Source: Guyparkeria halophila
GTDB lineage: Bacteria; Pseudomonadota; Gammaproteobacteria; Halothiobacillales; Halothiobacillaceae
Assembly (NCBI RefSeq): GCF_034479635.1
Contig: NZ_CP140153.1
Coordinates: 1,991,501 to 2,055,500, forward strand
Length of the DNA: 64,000 bases
Direction: 5' to 3'
This document shows positions 25,796-34,166 of this stretch, piece by piece. The position numbers and the translations under genes were made by a program. How positions within the stretch are numbered: the first letter of the stretch is position 1; each line of letters opens with the position of its first letter. The notes under the pieces were generated by a model. It was not told the DNA's origin. It was given only the letters and a program-made list of their open reading frames with translations, and searched no databases.

Positions 25796-26382
25796 CAGAC
25801 GGTCACCATCCCGGCAAAGCCCATGAAACCGAGTGCCATCAGCCCGGCAGTGACCAGGGCGATCGGCACGCCGTCGAAGGCCGCCGGCACGTCGGCCGCG
25901 GCCAGTCGCTCACGCAGAGCGGAAAACAGGATCAGCACCATCGAGAAGCCCACCGAGGCGCCGAAACCGTACAGCGCCGACTCGACAAAGCTGTTGGCCT
26001 GCTGGACGTTGAGCAGCGCCACGCCCAGCACGGCGCAGTTGGTGGTAATCAGCGGCAGGTAGATGCCCAGCACGTTGTGCAGCAGCGGGCTGGTCTTTCG
26101 CACCATCATCTCGGTGAAGTTGACCACCACCGCGATCACCACGATGAACATGATCGTGCGCAGATAGCCCAGCCCCAGCGGCTCGAGCAGCCAGGCATGC
26201 GTGACGTAGCTCGCGATCGCCGAGAGTGTCAGCACGAAGGTGGTCGCCAACGACATGCCGATGGCGGTCTCGACCTTGTTCGATACCCCGAGAAACGGGC
26301 ACAGGCCGAGGAACTTCACCAGCACGAAGTTGTTGACCAGGATGGTGCTGATCAGGATGAGGATGTATTCCGTCAAGGCCAC
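25795..26382 (-). CDS. rsxA: Electron transport complex subunit RsxA/RnfA
   Basis: This 195-residue six-helix membrane protein is homologous to RsxE and Nqr[29 protein letters not shown] is the typical first segment with the conserved Cys. It is the first gene of rsxABCDGE. The complex either drives ferredoxin reduction using the ion gradient or keeps SoxR reduced; in a sulfur oxidiser it may supply low-potential electrons, which is inference. Confidence 0.96.
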   Translation of the reverse strand: MALTEYILILISTILVNNFVLVKFLGLCPFLGVSNKVETAIGMSLATTFVLTLSAIASYVTHAWLLEPLGLGYLRTIMFIVVIAVVVNFTEMMVRKTSPLLHNVLGIYLPLITTNCAVLGVALLNVQQANSFVESALYGFGASVGFSMVLILFSALRERLAAADVPAAFDGVPIALVTAGLMALGFMGFAGMVTV

Positions 26383-26460
26383 CTACCGGAGTGATGCGAA
26401 ACCGCGCCCGCGAGGCCGGCTCTAGGGAAACTCTGCACGAATCGGATACCGCTCTGCGCG

Positions 26461-26519
26461 CGAATGGTAGCAAGGATGTGCCGGCACCGACGAACCGGTA
26501 TGTTCAATCATACCATTCG
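26461..26519. promoter_or_regulatory. Nested inverted repeats upstream of rsxA
   Basis: In the 184-bp gap between dnaQ and rsxA, CGAATGGTA (26461-26469) is the exact complement of TACCATTCG (26511-26519). Inside it GGTATG (26497-26502) pairs with CATACC (26509-26514) across a 6-nt loop. The two pairings exclude each other, as in an attenuator or a two-site operator for the rsx operon. There is no T-tract. Confidence 0.4.
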
Positions 26520-26566
26520 CCGGTTTCAACCCGGGACGTGCCCGCCAGCCGACGCGGTGACCGCAA

Positions 26567-27280
26567 TCAGGAACCGATTGCCGGCCACTCGAACGCCTCG
26601 TCCGCCTTCCGGAGACGTTCGACCCACTCGGCGTGCGCGTCGGCGGCATCGGGCTCGGCGGCAATCACGCGCAGTCGCGGCCGATCGCTGCGGATCGTGC
26701 CCAGCGCCGCCTGCCCCCCGGTCGCCGTCTCGGCCGGGCTTTCGAACGTCAGGTCCCACTGTCCGCCGGTCAGGGCCAGATAGACGTCGGCAAGGATCTC
26801 GGAGTCCAGCAGTGCGCCGTGCAAGGTCCGGTCGGAGTTGTCGATCTGGTAGCGGCGGCACAGGGCATCGAGGCTGTTGCGCTGCCCCGGGTGCTTGTGC
26901 CGGGCGATGGCCAGCGAATCGGTGACGAGATCCACGTGCTCGGCCAGCGGCGGGAAGCCGGCGCGCTTGAGCTCGGCATCGAGAAAGCCGACGTCGAACG
27001 CCGCGTTGTGGATGATCAACTCGGCGCCGCGGACGTAATCGAGGAATTCCGCGGCCACCTCGGCGAAATGCGGCTTGTTCTCCAGAAAGTCGTTCGACAG
27101 GCCGTGCACGGCGAAGGCGCCAGCGTCGACCGCACGCTGGGGATTGAGGTACTGGTGATAGTTGCGATGCGTCAGACGACGCTCGACCAATTCGACCGCA
27201 CCAATCTCGATCAACCGGTGGCCTTCCTCGACCGGCATGCCGGTGGTCTCGGTATCCAGGATGATCTGTCGCAGGGTCAT
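26567..27280 (-). CDS. dnaQ: DNA polymerase III epsilon subunit (3'-5' proofreading exonuclease)
   Basis: A 237-residue DEDDh exonuclease. ExoI motif LDTETTG (Asp9, Glu11), motif II NAAFDVGFLDAEL and motif III HGALLDSEILADVYL supply the metal-binding acids and the catalytic His. The C-terminal tail, which binds the polymerase alpha subunit, is present. Its start overlaps the YaiI-family gene by 4 bp. In E. coli dnaQ adjoins rnhA; here rnhA is 16 kb away. Confidence 0.95.
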   Translation of the reverse strand: MTLRQIILDTETTGMPVEEGHRLIEIGAVELVERRLTHRNYHQYLNPQRAVDAGAFAVHGLSNDFLENKPHFAEVAAEFLDYVRGAELIIHNAAFDVGFLDAELKRAGFPPLAEHVDLVTDSLAIARHKHPGQRNSLDALCRRYQIDNSDRTLHGALLDSEILADVYLALTGGQWDLTFESPAETATGGQAALGTIRSDRPRLRVIAAEPDAADAHAEWVERLRKADEAFEWPAIGS

Positions 27281-27738
27281 GGCTTGTTCTCACGTTGGTA
27301 CTGGTTCAGCCAGCGTTCCAGCGCGCTGGCGAAGGCCTGCTTGTCTTTCGGCCCCAGCGGCGGCGGACCGCCGGTGGCCACGCCCGACTCGCGCAGCGTC
27401 TGCATGAACTCGCGCTGGACCTGACGGCCACGAATGGATTCGTTGGAAAACGCCTCGCCGCGCGGACCGATGACGGCCACGCCCTTGGCGAGCGCGTCGG
27501 CGGCCAGCTCGATGTCCGCGGAGATCACCAGATCCCCCGCCTCGGCGGCCTCGACGATGGCATTGTCGGCGACATCGAAGCCCGGCGCCACCTGCATGAA
27601 ACTCACCCGCTTGGAGCGCGGCACCGCCAGTGGGTGATTGGCCACCAGCACCACGTCCACGCCGACGCGGTCGGCGGCGCGGAAGAGCATCTGCTTGATG
27701 GGGACGGGGCAGGCGTCGGCGTCGACCCAGATGGTCAT
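27277..27738 (-). CDS. YaiI/YqxD family protein (UPF0178)
   Basis: A 153-residue protein of the PIN-like YaiI/YqxD family. The conserved segments IWVDADACPVPIK, DVVLVANHP, GFDVADNAIVEAAEAGDLVISADIELAADAL and RGEAFSNESIRGR are all present. Acidic residues in DADACP, D(A)DN and SADIELA resemble a nuclease-type metal site, but the function is not established. I start at the ATG at 27738. The frame runs on to 27855, but that part falls in the repeat element upstream. It overlaps dnaQ by 4 bp. Confidence 0.92.
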   Translation of the reverse strand: MTIWVDADACPVPIKQMLFRAADRVGVDVVLVANHPLAVPRSKRVSFMQVAPGFDVADNAIVEAAEAGDLVISADIELAADALAKGVAVIGPRGEAFSNESIRGRQVQREFMQTLRESGVATGGPPPLGPKDKQAFASALERWLNQYQRENKP

Positions 27739-27826
27739 GTCGTTTTCCGTGGTGGGATGAGGTGGAGAGTTTCGCATGCCGAGTGCATGGCACGGAACGG
27801 GGCGCCGATCCGGACGGGGTGGAGGT

Positions 27827-28110
27827 TTTCGCACGCCAAGCTCGTGGAGAGGCACGGATTAGCCACCGTGCGTGGCGCGCGAGCCCCTTTTCTTGCTTGC
27901 CCAAGAAAAGGAGCGAAAAGAAGGGCACCCCGGCGCCCTGGCCCTACGGGCCTTCGAGCCCGGACAAGGTCCGGGCTCGAAGCCTTGCGACCGGCGGCTG
28001 CCTTCGGGGTCGGCTCGACGTGACGTCCTGTCACGGCGAGCCTCGGAGCGACTTCCCTGTCGCTCCGACCCCGAGCCATCCACCAGCCGCAAGGCAGGGC
28101 GCAAGGGGAT
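27827..28110 (+). repeat. Left arm of the foldback element: chain of six hairpins
   Basis: In order: H1 GCACGG/CCGTGC (27852-27871); H2 TTTTCTTG/CAAGAAAA (27888-27909); H3 GGCCC/GGGCC (27940-27952); H4 a 14-bp perfect stem at 27952-27965 with 27969-27982; H5 a two-part stem with GGCTCG...CGAGCC outside and GTGAC/GTCAC inside, loop GTCCT (28012-28042); H6 a 10-bp perfect stem at 28043-28052 with 28059-28068. Between the hairpins are blocks identical or nearly so to the right arm. Confidence 0.85.
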
Positions 28111-28200
28111 TTGATGCCCATCCATCTGGTGGTATCGCAAACATGCCCAAGACAACTGGGAGACCCGGACTTCACACTGCTCGCGTTATCGAAGGGTCGA

Positions 28201-28482
28201 GCCCCTTGTGCCTTGCCTCGCGGGCGAGGGGTTGCAGGGTCTGGCCGGCATGGACGCCGGCCAGAGGTTCGCCGCGACAGGACGTCGCGTCGAACCGACC
28301 CGTCCGCAATCCCTCGTCCGCGAGGCTGATCGTCGCGGATATCATCCGGGACGATCAGGCCCGAAGGGCCAAGGCACCGGGGTGTCTTCTTTTCGTCGGT
28401 TTTCTTGGACAAGCAAGAAAATCGACTCGCACGCCGGGCACGGCGGCCAATCCGTGCCTCTCCACGAGCTTGGCGTGCGAAA
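28201..28482 (-). repeat. Right arm of the foldback element: same hairpins, compensatory changes
   Basis: Read on the minus strand the same six hairpins recur: H1 at 28437-28458, H2 at 28400-28421, H3 at 28358-28370, H4 at 28326-28358 (9 bp and 5 bp around one mismatch), H5 at 28266-28296 and H6 at 28241-28264 (9 bp perfect). H5 changes the outer pair GGCTCG/CGAGCC to GGTTCG/CGAACC and the inner GTGAC/GTCAC to GCGAC/GTCGC: both sides of each pair change together. H4 and H6 have mostly different sequence but still pair. That pattern indicates selection for structure. Confidence 0.85.
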
Positions 28483-28493
28483 CCCCGACAAAC

Positions 28494-31400
28494 TCAAACC
28501 ATCGAATCGTCCGTCATATCCCGCTCCAACCGACGCGCCACATCCCCCGGCGACCCGGTCCGCCGCGCCAGCAGGTCGTAGGCAACCGGCACCACGAACA
28601 ACGTCAGCACGGTCGCCAGGGCCACGCCGGCGAAGATGACGGTCCCGATCACCAACCGCGTCTCGGCCCCCGCGCCGCTGGAGGCGATTAATGGAATCGA
28701 GCCCGCCATGGTGGTGACCGCGGTCATCAGGATCGGGCGCAGGCGGGTGACGGCCGCCTCCTCGAGCGCTTCGGCGAACGCACGACCCTGATCGCGCAAC
28801 TGGTTGGCAAACTCGACGATCAAAATCCCGTTCTTCGCCGCCAGCCCCACCAGCATCACCAGCCCGACCTGGCTGTAAATGTTGAGCGACAGCCCGGTGA
28901 GGTGCAGGCCCAGCAGCGCCCCGAGGATCGCCAGCGGCACGGTCAGCATGATCACGAACGGATGCACCAGGCTCTCGAACTGCGCGGCCAGCACCAGGAA
29001 CACCACCAGCGCCCCGAGCACCAGCATGAACACGGTCGCCCCACCGGCCTCGCGGTAGTCGCGCGACTGGCCCTTGACGTCGGTCTGGGCCTCGGGCGGC
29101 AGGATCTCGTCGACCGTGTCCTCGAGGTAGGTCAACGCCTCGCCCAGCGGGTAGTCCTCGGCCAGGTCCGCCTCGATGGTGATCGCGCGGATGCGGTTGA
29201 AACGGTTGAGGGTCGCCGGTCCGGCAAAGTCGGTCAGGCTGACAAGGCTGCCGAGCGGGATCAGTTCGCCGCTGGTCGCCGAGCGCACGTAGATGTTGTC
29301 GATCGCGCTCGGGCTGCGCTGGTTCTCGCGCTCGCCCTCGAGGATCACGTCGTATTCCTCGCCATCATCGACGTAACGCGTCACCGTGCGCCCGCCCAGC
29401 AGCGTCTCGAGTGTGCGGCCGATCTCGGTCACGGTCACGCCCAGATCGGCGGCGCGATCGTAGTCGATCTCGACCTTGAGCTGCGGCTGGGTTTCCTTGT
29501 AGTCGGAATCCAGCCCGGTCAGCCGCGGATTGTCCTCGCGGATATGGGCAAGCAGCGTGTCGCGCCACTCGGCCAGCTCCTCGTACTCGCCGCCACCGAG
29601 GACGAACTGCACCGGTTTCTGCACCTGCTGACCGAAACCCTGACGCATCACCGGGAAGGCGCGCACCCCGGGCAGATCGGCGACCAGGGTGCGCACCTCG
29701 TCCATGATCGCCCAACCGGAGCGCCGGTTCGCCCAGTCATCGAGAATGATGATGCCAAAGCCGGTATTGAAGTTCTCGATGTTGCCCCAGCCGCGTGGCG
29801 CACGGATCAGGGCGCGCTCGACCTCGCCCGACTCGATCAGCGGACCCAGGCGCGCCTCGATCTCGTCCATGTAATCGAGCATGAAGTCGAAACTGGCCCC
29901 TTCGGGCCCGTTGACCACGATGAAGAACGCGCCGCGGTCCTCGGACGGGGTGTATTCGCGCGGCAGCTGGTCGGCCAGCCAGACGGTACCGGTCACCAGG
30001 CCGAAAAACAGCAGCACCACCAGCCAGCGCAGGCGCAAGGCCCCACGCAGCAGGACGCGATAACCCCGCCGACTGGCATCCAGCAGCGATTGCACCGTCG
30101 CGGCCAGTCGGCCGGACTGCTCAGGCCCGCCGAGGATCTTCGAGGCCATCATCGGCGTGAGCGTCAGGGCGAGGAAGCTCGATATCACCACGGCCGCGGC
30201 GAGCGTCAGCGCGAACTCGGAGAACAGCCGACCGATATCGCCCTCGAGAAAGGTCAGCGGCAGGAACACGGCCACCAGCACCAGGGTGGTGGCCACCACC
30301 GCAAACGCGATCTGCCGGGTGCCGCGAAAGGCGGCCACCAACGGCGTCTCGTCGTATTCCTGGATGCGGCGATTGACGTTCTCCAGCACCACGATGGCAT
30401 CGTCGACGATCAGGCCGATCGCCAGCACCAGCGCCAGCAGCGTGAGCAGGTTGATGGTAAAACCGAACAGGTAGAGCGCGGCAAAGGTACCGACCAGGGC
30501 GATCGGCACGGTGATCGCCGGAATCAGGGTGCTGCGCAGGTTGCCCAGGAACAGGAAGATGGTCAGCACCACCAGTCCGATGGCGATGAACAGGGTCGAG
30601 ACCACCTGGCGCACGGCATTCTCGACAAACACCGAGGTGTCGTAGCTCAGATTGAGCGTCATGCCGTCGGGCAAGGTGCCGAGCAGCCGCTCGCGCTCGG
30701 CCTTCGCGCCGCGGGCGATCTCCAACACGTTGGCGGTCGACTGCTTGATCATCCCGAGTCCCACGCGCGGCACGCCATTTTCGCGGAAGATGCTGCGGGT
30801 CTCGACCGCACCGACCTCCACCCGGGAGACATCCGCCAGCCGCACCAGGTGGCCGCCCTCGCCGCGCTTGATGACCAGATCACGGAAGTCGGCGGCGGTC
30901 TCGAAATTGCGCGGCAGGCGGACGATGAACTGGCGCTCGCGCGACTCGATCGCACCGGCCGGTAGTTCGACGTTCTCGGCCCGTAGCGCCGATTCGATAT
31001 CGCCGACCGCCAGCCCATGGGCGGCCAGCGCCTGGCGGTCGAGCCAGACACGCATCGAGTAGGTCTGGCTGCCGGAGACCCGCACCCGGGCGACGCCGGG
31101 CAGCACCGAAAAGCGATCCACCAGGTAGCGCTCGGCGTAGTCGGTCAGTTCGGCGATCGAATACTCCTCGCCGGACAGCCCCAGCCAGAGCACCACCTCG
31201 CTGGAGGAGTCGGCCTTCTCCACCTCGGGCGGGTCGGCCTCCTCGGGCAGATTGTCGAGCGCGCCGTTGATGCGATCGCGCATGTCGTTCGCCGCCGCGT
31301 CCAGATCGCGCGACAGGGCGAACTCCACGGTGATCGACGAGCGGCCGTCCTCGCTCGACGAGGTAATCATCTCGATACCCTCGACGCCGGCGATGCGGTC

Positions 31401-31604
31401 CTCGATCACCTGGGTGATGCGCGTTTCCACCACCGAGGCCGAGGCACCGGGGTAACGGGTGTCGACACTGACCACCGGCGGGTCGATGTGCGGGTACTCC
31501 TGCAACGGCAGCCGATCGAGCGCGATCAGGCCGAAGGCGACCAGCAGCGCCGACAGCACACCGGCCAGTACCGGACGACGGATGGAAAGATCGGAAAGGA
31601 TCAC
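28494..31604 (-). CDS. RND efflux transporter permease, HAE1-type (pump 1)
   Basis: A 1036-residue inner-membrane RND pump with twelve helices and two large periplasmic loops. The N-terminus LSIRRPVLAGVLSALLVAFG, LGLIVDDAIVVLENV (TM4 proton-relay region with the Asp pair), NGPEGASFDFM and GLAAKNGILIVEFANQLRDQG (TM10/11) are HAE1 features. It exports hydrophobic compounds by proton antiport. It overlaps its adaptor gene upstream by 4 bp. No TolC-type outer-membrane channel is nearby, so a shared one is presumably used. Its stop codon lies about 10 bp from the foldback element. Confidence 0.95.
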   Translation of the reverse strand: MILSDLSIRRPVLAGVLSALLVAFGLIALDRLPLQEYPHIDPPVVSVDTRYPGASASVVETRITQVIEDRIAGVEGIEMITSSSEDGRSSITVEFALSRDLDAAANDMRDRINGALDNLPEEADPPEVEKADSSSEVVLWLGLSGEEYSIAELTDYAERYLVDRFSVLPGVARVRVSGSQTYSMRVWLDRQALAAHGLAVGDIESALRAENVELPAGAIESRERQFIVRLPRNFETAADFRDLVIKRGEGGHLVRLADVSRVEVGAVETRSIFRENGVPRVGLGMIKQSTANVLEIARGAKAERERLLGTLPDGMTLNLSYDTSVFVENAVRQVVSTLFIAIGLVVLTIFLFLGNLRSTLIPAITVPIALVGTFAALYLFGFTINLLTLLALVLAIGLIVDDAIVVLENVNRRIQEYDETPLVAAFRGTRQIAFAVVATTLVLVAVFLPLTFLEGDIGRLFSEFALTLAAAVVISSFLALTLTPMMASKILGGPEQSGRLAATVQSLLDASRRGYRVLLRGALRLRWLVVLLFFGLVTGTVWLADQLPREYTPSEDRGAFFIVVNGPEGASFDFMLDYMDEIEARLGPLIESGEVERALIRAPRGWGNIENFNTGFGIIILDDWANRRSGWAIMDEVRTLVADLPGVRAFPVMRQGFGQQVQKPVQFVLGGGEYEELAEWRDTLLAHIREDNPRLTGLDSDYKETQPQLKVEIDYDRAADLGVTVTEIGRTLETLLGGRTVTRYVDDGEEYDVILEGERENQRSPSAIDNIYVRSATSGELIPLGSLVSLTDFAGPATLNRFNRIRAITIEADLAEDYPLGEALTYLEDTVDEILPPEAQTDVKGQSRDYREAGGATVFMLVLGALVVFLVLAAQFESLVHPFVIMLTVPLAILGALLGLHLTGLSLNIYSQVGLVMLVGLAAKNGILIVEFANQLRDQGRAFAEALEEAAVTRLRPILMTAVTTMAGSIPLIASSGAGAETRLVIGTVIFAGVALATVLTLFVVPVAYDLLARRTGSPGDVARRLERDMTDDSMV

Positions 31605-32761
31605 GGCCGGTTCTGCTCGGCATCGAGCGAGTCGCGATGACGCCGCAGGATCTCGCGGATCGGATTGTCCTCATCGGCGACATCCAGCACGCGCACGGCA
31701 TCGCCATCACGTACCTTCTGGATGCCGTGTCGCACCAGCCGCTCGCCGGACTCGACCCCGGCAACCACCTCCACCCAACCGTCACGGCGCTCGCCGATCT
31801 CGACCTCACGGCGTTCGACCGTCATCGCCTCCCGCTCGATGACGAACAGATACTGGTGCTCGCCCTGCGGCAGCAGCACCGATTCGGGCACCGCCACCAC
31901 CTCGCGCCGGTCACGCTCGAGGATGGTCTGCATCAACTGACCCGGGCGCAGGGCACCGTCGTCATTCTCGATCCGGGCGCGCAGCATGATGCTGCGGGTC
32001 GCCGGATCGATGCGGTTGTCGATCGCGGTAACCCGGCCGCTGAACCGCCGCCCCGGGTAGGCATCGGTACTGGCCGTGATGGTCTGGCCGCGCGATAGCG
32101 CGCCGAGGTGACGCGACGGCACGGTGAAATCCACGTCAACGATATCGAGCTTGTCGAGTCGGACCAGCGCCGTCCCCGGGCTGACCAGCATGCCGGGGCT
32201 GATATCGCGCAGACCCACCACGCCATCGAACGGTGCCTGCACGCGATGGGCCGCCAGGCGCGCCTGGGCGGCCTCGATGTCTGCCTGCGCCTGCTGCACC
32301 CGGGCTCGCGCATCCTCCAGCTCCGCCCGGGCACCCAGGTTGCGTTCCGCCAGACCCCGGGCACGCTCCAGGGCGTTGCGCTGCTCGACCAGACGCGCCT
32401 GCGCCGCGGCCAGTTCGGCCTGCTCCTCGAGATCCTCCAGGTGCACCAGCAGGTCGCCGGCCGCCACGCGCTGGCCGTCCTCGAAGTGCACAGCCCGGAT
32501 GATCTCGGTCACCGTGGCCGACAGGGTCACCGACTCGTCGGCGCGCACCGTGCCCAGTGCCTCGAGCGGGTCCGACCAGGTCTGGCGCTCGGCATCCGAG
32601 GCGATCACGGCGGTCGCCGGGCGCTCGGACTGGGCGGAGACGGGCGTTGGCAGCCAGGCCAGTAGGCTCAGTAGGGCCAATAACGGCATCGATACGATGG
32701 CCACGAACAGGTGGGTCGGCGATACGTGTATCCGCCAACGAATCGGGCAGGACAGGGGCAT
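31601..32761 (-). CDS. RND efflux periplasmic adaptor (membrane fusion protein, pump 1)
   Basis: A 386-residue adaptor. An N-terminal export/anchor segment (VAIVSMPLLALLSLLAWLPTPVSA) is followed by the lipoyl half-motif GTVRADESVTLSATVTEII, an alpha-helical hairpin (EEQAELAAAQARL...RARVQQAQADIEAAQARL), the second lipoyl half QAPFDGVVGLRDISPGMLV, and beta-barrel and proximal domains. The start is uncertain: the ATG at 32761 gives a plausible signal but lacks a Shine-Dalgarno. The frame is open far upstream into the antisense of the flavoprotein gene, which I do not accept as coding. It is followed by its RND pump with a 4-bp overlap. Confidence 0.9.
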   Translation of the reverse strand: MPLSCPIRWRIHVSPTHLFVAIVSMPLLALLSLLAWLPTPVSAQSERPATAVIASDAERQTWSDPLEALGTVRADESVTLSATVTEIIRAVHFEDGQRVAAGDLLVHLEDLEEQAELAAAQARLVEQRNALERARGLAERNLGARAELEDARARVQQAQADIEAAQARLAAHRVQAPFDGVVGLRDISPGMLVSPGTALVRLDKLDIVDVDFTVPSRHLGALSRGQTITASTDAYPGRRFSGRVTAIDNRIDPATRSIMLRARIENDDGALRPGQLMQTILERDRREVVAVPESVLLPQGEHQYLFVIEREAMTVERREVEIGERRDGWVEVVAGVESGERLVRHGIQKVRDGDAVRVLDVADEDNPIREILRRHRDSLDAEQNRP

Positions 32762-32850
32762 GGGCGCACCGGGAAGGCATGTGGGTGGTCGAATGCAGCG
32801 TCCAGCATAGTACGCCGCGGCGCATGACGGGACGGTGATGCCGACGGCAT

Positions 32851-32859
32851 TGCTATGAT
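32851..32859 (+). promoter_or_regulatory. Extended -10 promoter of the flavoprotein gene
   Basis: TGCTATGAT is an extended -10 element. It overlaps the most upstream ATG of the flavoprotein reading frame, which supports the later start at 32900. The -35 is poor, as is common for extended -10 promoters. Confidence 0.5.
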
Positions 32860-32899
32860 GCGCCCCCAATCGAGCAAACGAGTTGATCCGAGGCCTTCG

Positions 32900-34075
32900 A
32901 TGCAGGTGGACGTGGTGATTATCGGCGCGGGCGCTGCCGGACTGATGTGTGCGGCGACGGCGGGCTATCGCGGCCGGCGGGTGCTGGTGCTCGACCATGC
33001 CCGCAAGGCGGGGCAGAAGATCCTGATGTCCGGCGGCGGGCGCTGCAATTTCACCAACCTCAACAGCACCCCGAACCAGTTCCTCTCGGCCAACCCGCGC
33101 TTCTGCATTTCCGCGCTCAAGCGCTACCCGCCGCAGGCCTTCCTCGAATTGGTCGAGCGCCACGGCATCGAGCACGTCGAGAAGGCAGCCGGCCAGCTGT
33201 TCTGTGCCGGCAAGGCGAAGGACATCGTCGACATGCTGCTTACCGAGTGCGAGTGGGCGGGCGCCGAGGTGCAGATGAAGACGGCAGTGAAGGCGCTCGA
33301 GGCGATCGACGGCGGCTACCGGGTTACCACCGCCGACGATACGATCAGCGCCGATTCCGTGGTGATCGCAACCGGCGGCCTGTCGATCCCGACCATGGGC
33401 GCGACCCCGTTTGGCTACGAGATCGCCCGCCAGTTCGGTCTCGAGGTGCTGCCCACGCGCGCCGGACTGGTGCCCTTCACGCTGCACCCCGACCTCAAGG
33501 AACGCCTCGCCCCGCTGGCCGGCATGAGCATTCCCGTCGCGGCCACGGCCGGTGGTATGCGCTTCGAGGAGCCATTGCTGTTCACCCACCGTGGCCTGTC
33601 CGGTCCGGCCATGCTGCAGATCTCGAGTTTCTGGCAACCCGGCGAGCCGCTGGTGATCGACCTGCTGCCCGGCCGCGACGTGGCGGCGGATCTGACCGAA
33701 CGCCGCGCGGCCCGCCCGCAGGGCACCGTGCTCCAATACCTCGACGACCATCTGCCGCGTCGGCTGGGTCGAGTGCTCTGCGACTGGCATGGCTGGTCGC
33801 GTCCCCTGCAGGAATACCCGCAGAGCGGGTTGCAGGCGGTGGCCGAGGCCCTGCAGCAATGGACCATCCACCCGGCCGGCACCGAGGGCTATCGCACCGC
33901 CGAGGTCACCCTCGGCGGGGTCGACACCCGGGAACTGTCGTCGCAGACAATGGAAGCCCAGCGGCAACCGGGGCTGTTCTTCATCGGCGAGGTGGTCGAC
34001 GTGACCGGCCACCTCGGCGGCCACAATTTCCAGTGGGCCTGGGCCTCGGGCGTCGCCGCCGGCCAATCTGTCTAA
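32900..34075 (+). CDS. YhiN/HI0933-like FAD-dependent oxidoreductase
   Basis: A 391-residue flavoprotein. It opens with a dinucleotide-binding VVIIGAGAAGLMCAATAGYRG, followed by KAGQKILMSGGGRCNFTN (the HI0933/YhiN signature), VVIATGGLSIPTMGATPFGYEIA, TRAGLVPFTL and the C-terminal FFIGEVVDVTGHLGGHNFQWAWASG. The reaction is unknown for most of the family; some bacterial relatives are annotated as aminoacetone oxidase or bile-acid reductase. I start at 32900 because GAGG lies six bases upstream and the flavin motif begins at once; the longer start at 32855 lies in the promoter. It stands divergent from the RND adaptor. Confidence 0.93.
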   Translation: MQVDVVIIGAGAAGLMCAATAGYRGRRVLVLDHARKAGQKILMSGGGRCNFTNLNSTPNQFLSANPRFCISALKRYPPQAFLELVERHGIEHVEKAAGQLFCAGKAKDIVDMLLTECEWAGAEVQMKTAVKALEAIDGGYRVTTADDTISADSVVIATGGLSIPTMGATPFGYEIARQFGLEVLPTRAGLVPFTLHPDLKERLAPLAGMSIPVAATAGGMRFEEPLLFTHRGLSGPAMLQISSFWQPGEPLVIDLLPGRDVAADLTERRAARPQGTVLQYLDDHLPRRLGRVLCDWHGWSRPLQEYPQSGLQAVAEALQQWTIHPAGTEGYRTAEVTLGGVDTRELSSQTMEAQRQPGLFFIGEVVDVTGHLGGHNFQWAWASGVAAGQSV

Positions 34076-34166
34076 GCGGGACATCGGGGCTAGAATCCGG
34101 GGATAAACATCCCTGACTACCCATCCCTTGGGGTGTCGTATCGCGGGATTGCCCCACAGGAGTGAC

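Larger units (their letters stand above)
27827..28482. repeat. Foldback repeat element with 34-bp perfect terminal inverted repeats
   Basis: The 755-bp gap between the YaiI and RND genes is almost filled by this 656-bp imperfect palindrome. Its outer 34 bp (27827-27860 and 28449-28482) are perfect inverted copies, and similarity continues inward for about 280 bp on each side to a roughly 90-bp unmatched centre (28111-28200). A degenerate direct copy of the terminal block lies just outside at about 27769-27797. No target-site duplication is obvious and no transposase is encoded; the open frames crossing it are weak and mutually antisense. The right end stops about 10 bp from the RND stop codon. 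It could be a MITE/foldback element or two head-to-head copies of a structured repeat. Confidence 0.9.

Noticed and set aside
27739-28493. Intact insertion sequence in the gap
   Set aside because: No transposase frame and no target-site duplication were found.
27735-28691. Open frames on both strands across the foldback element (225 and 309 codons)
   Set aside because: They are mutually antisense, without ribosome sites or known domains, and the substitutions between arms preserve base pairing rather than protein sequence.
28902-30965. 687-codon plus-strand frame opposite RND pump 1
   Set aside because: Gln/His/Asp-rich shadow frame; the RND gene opposite is certain.
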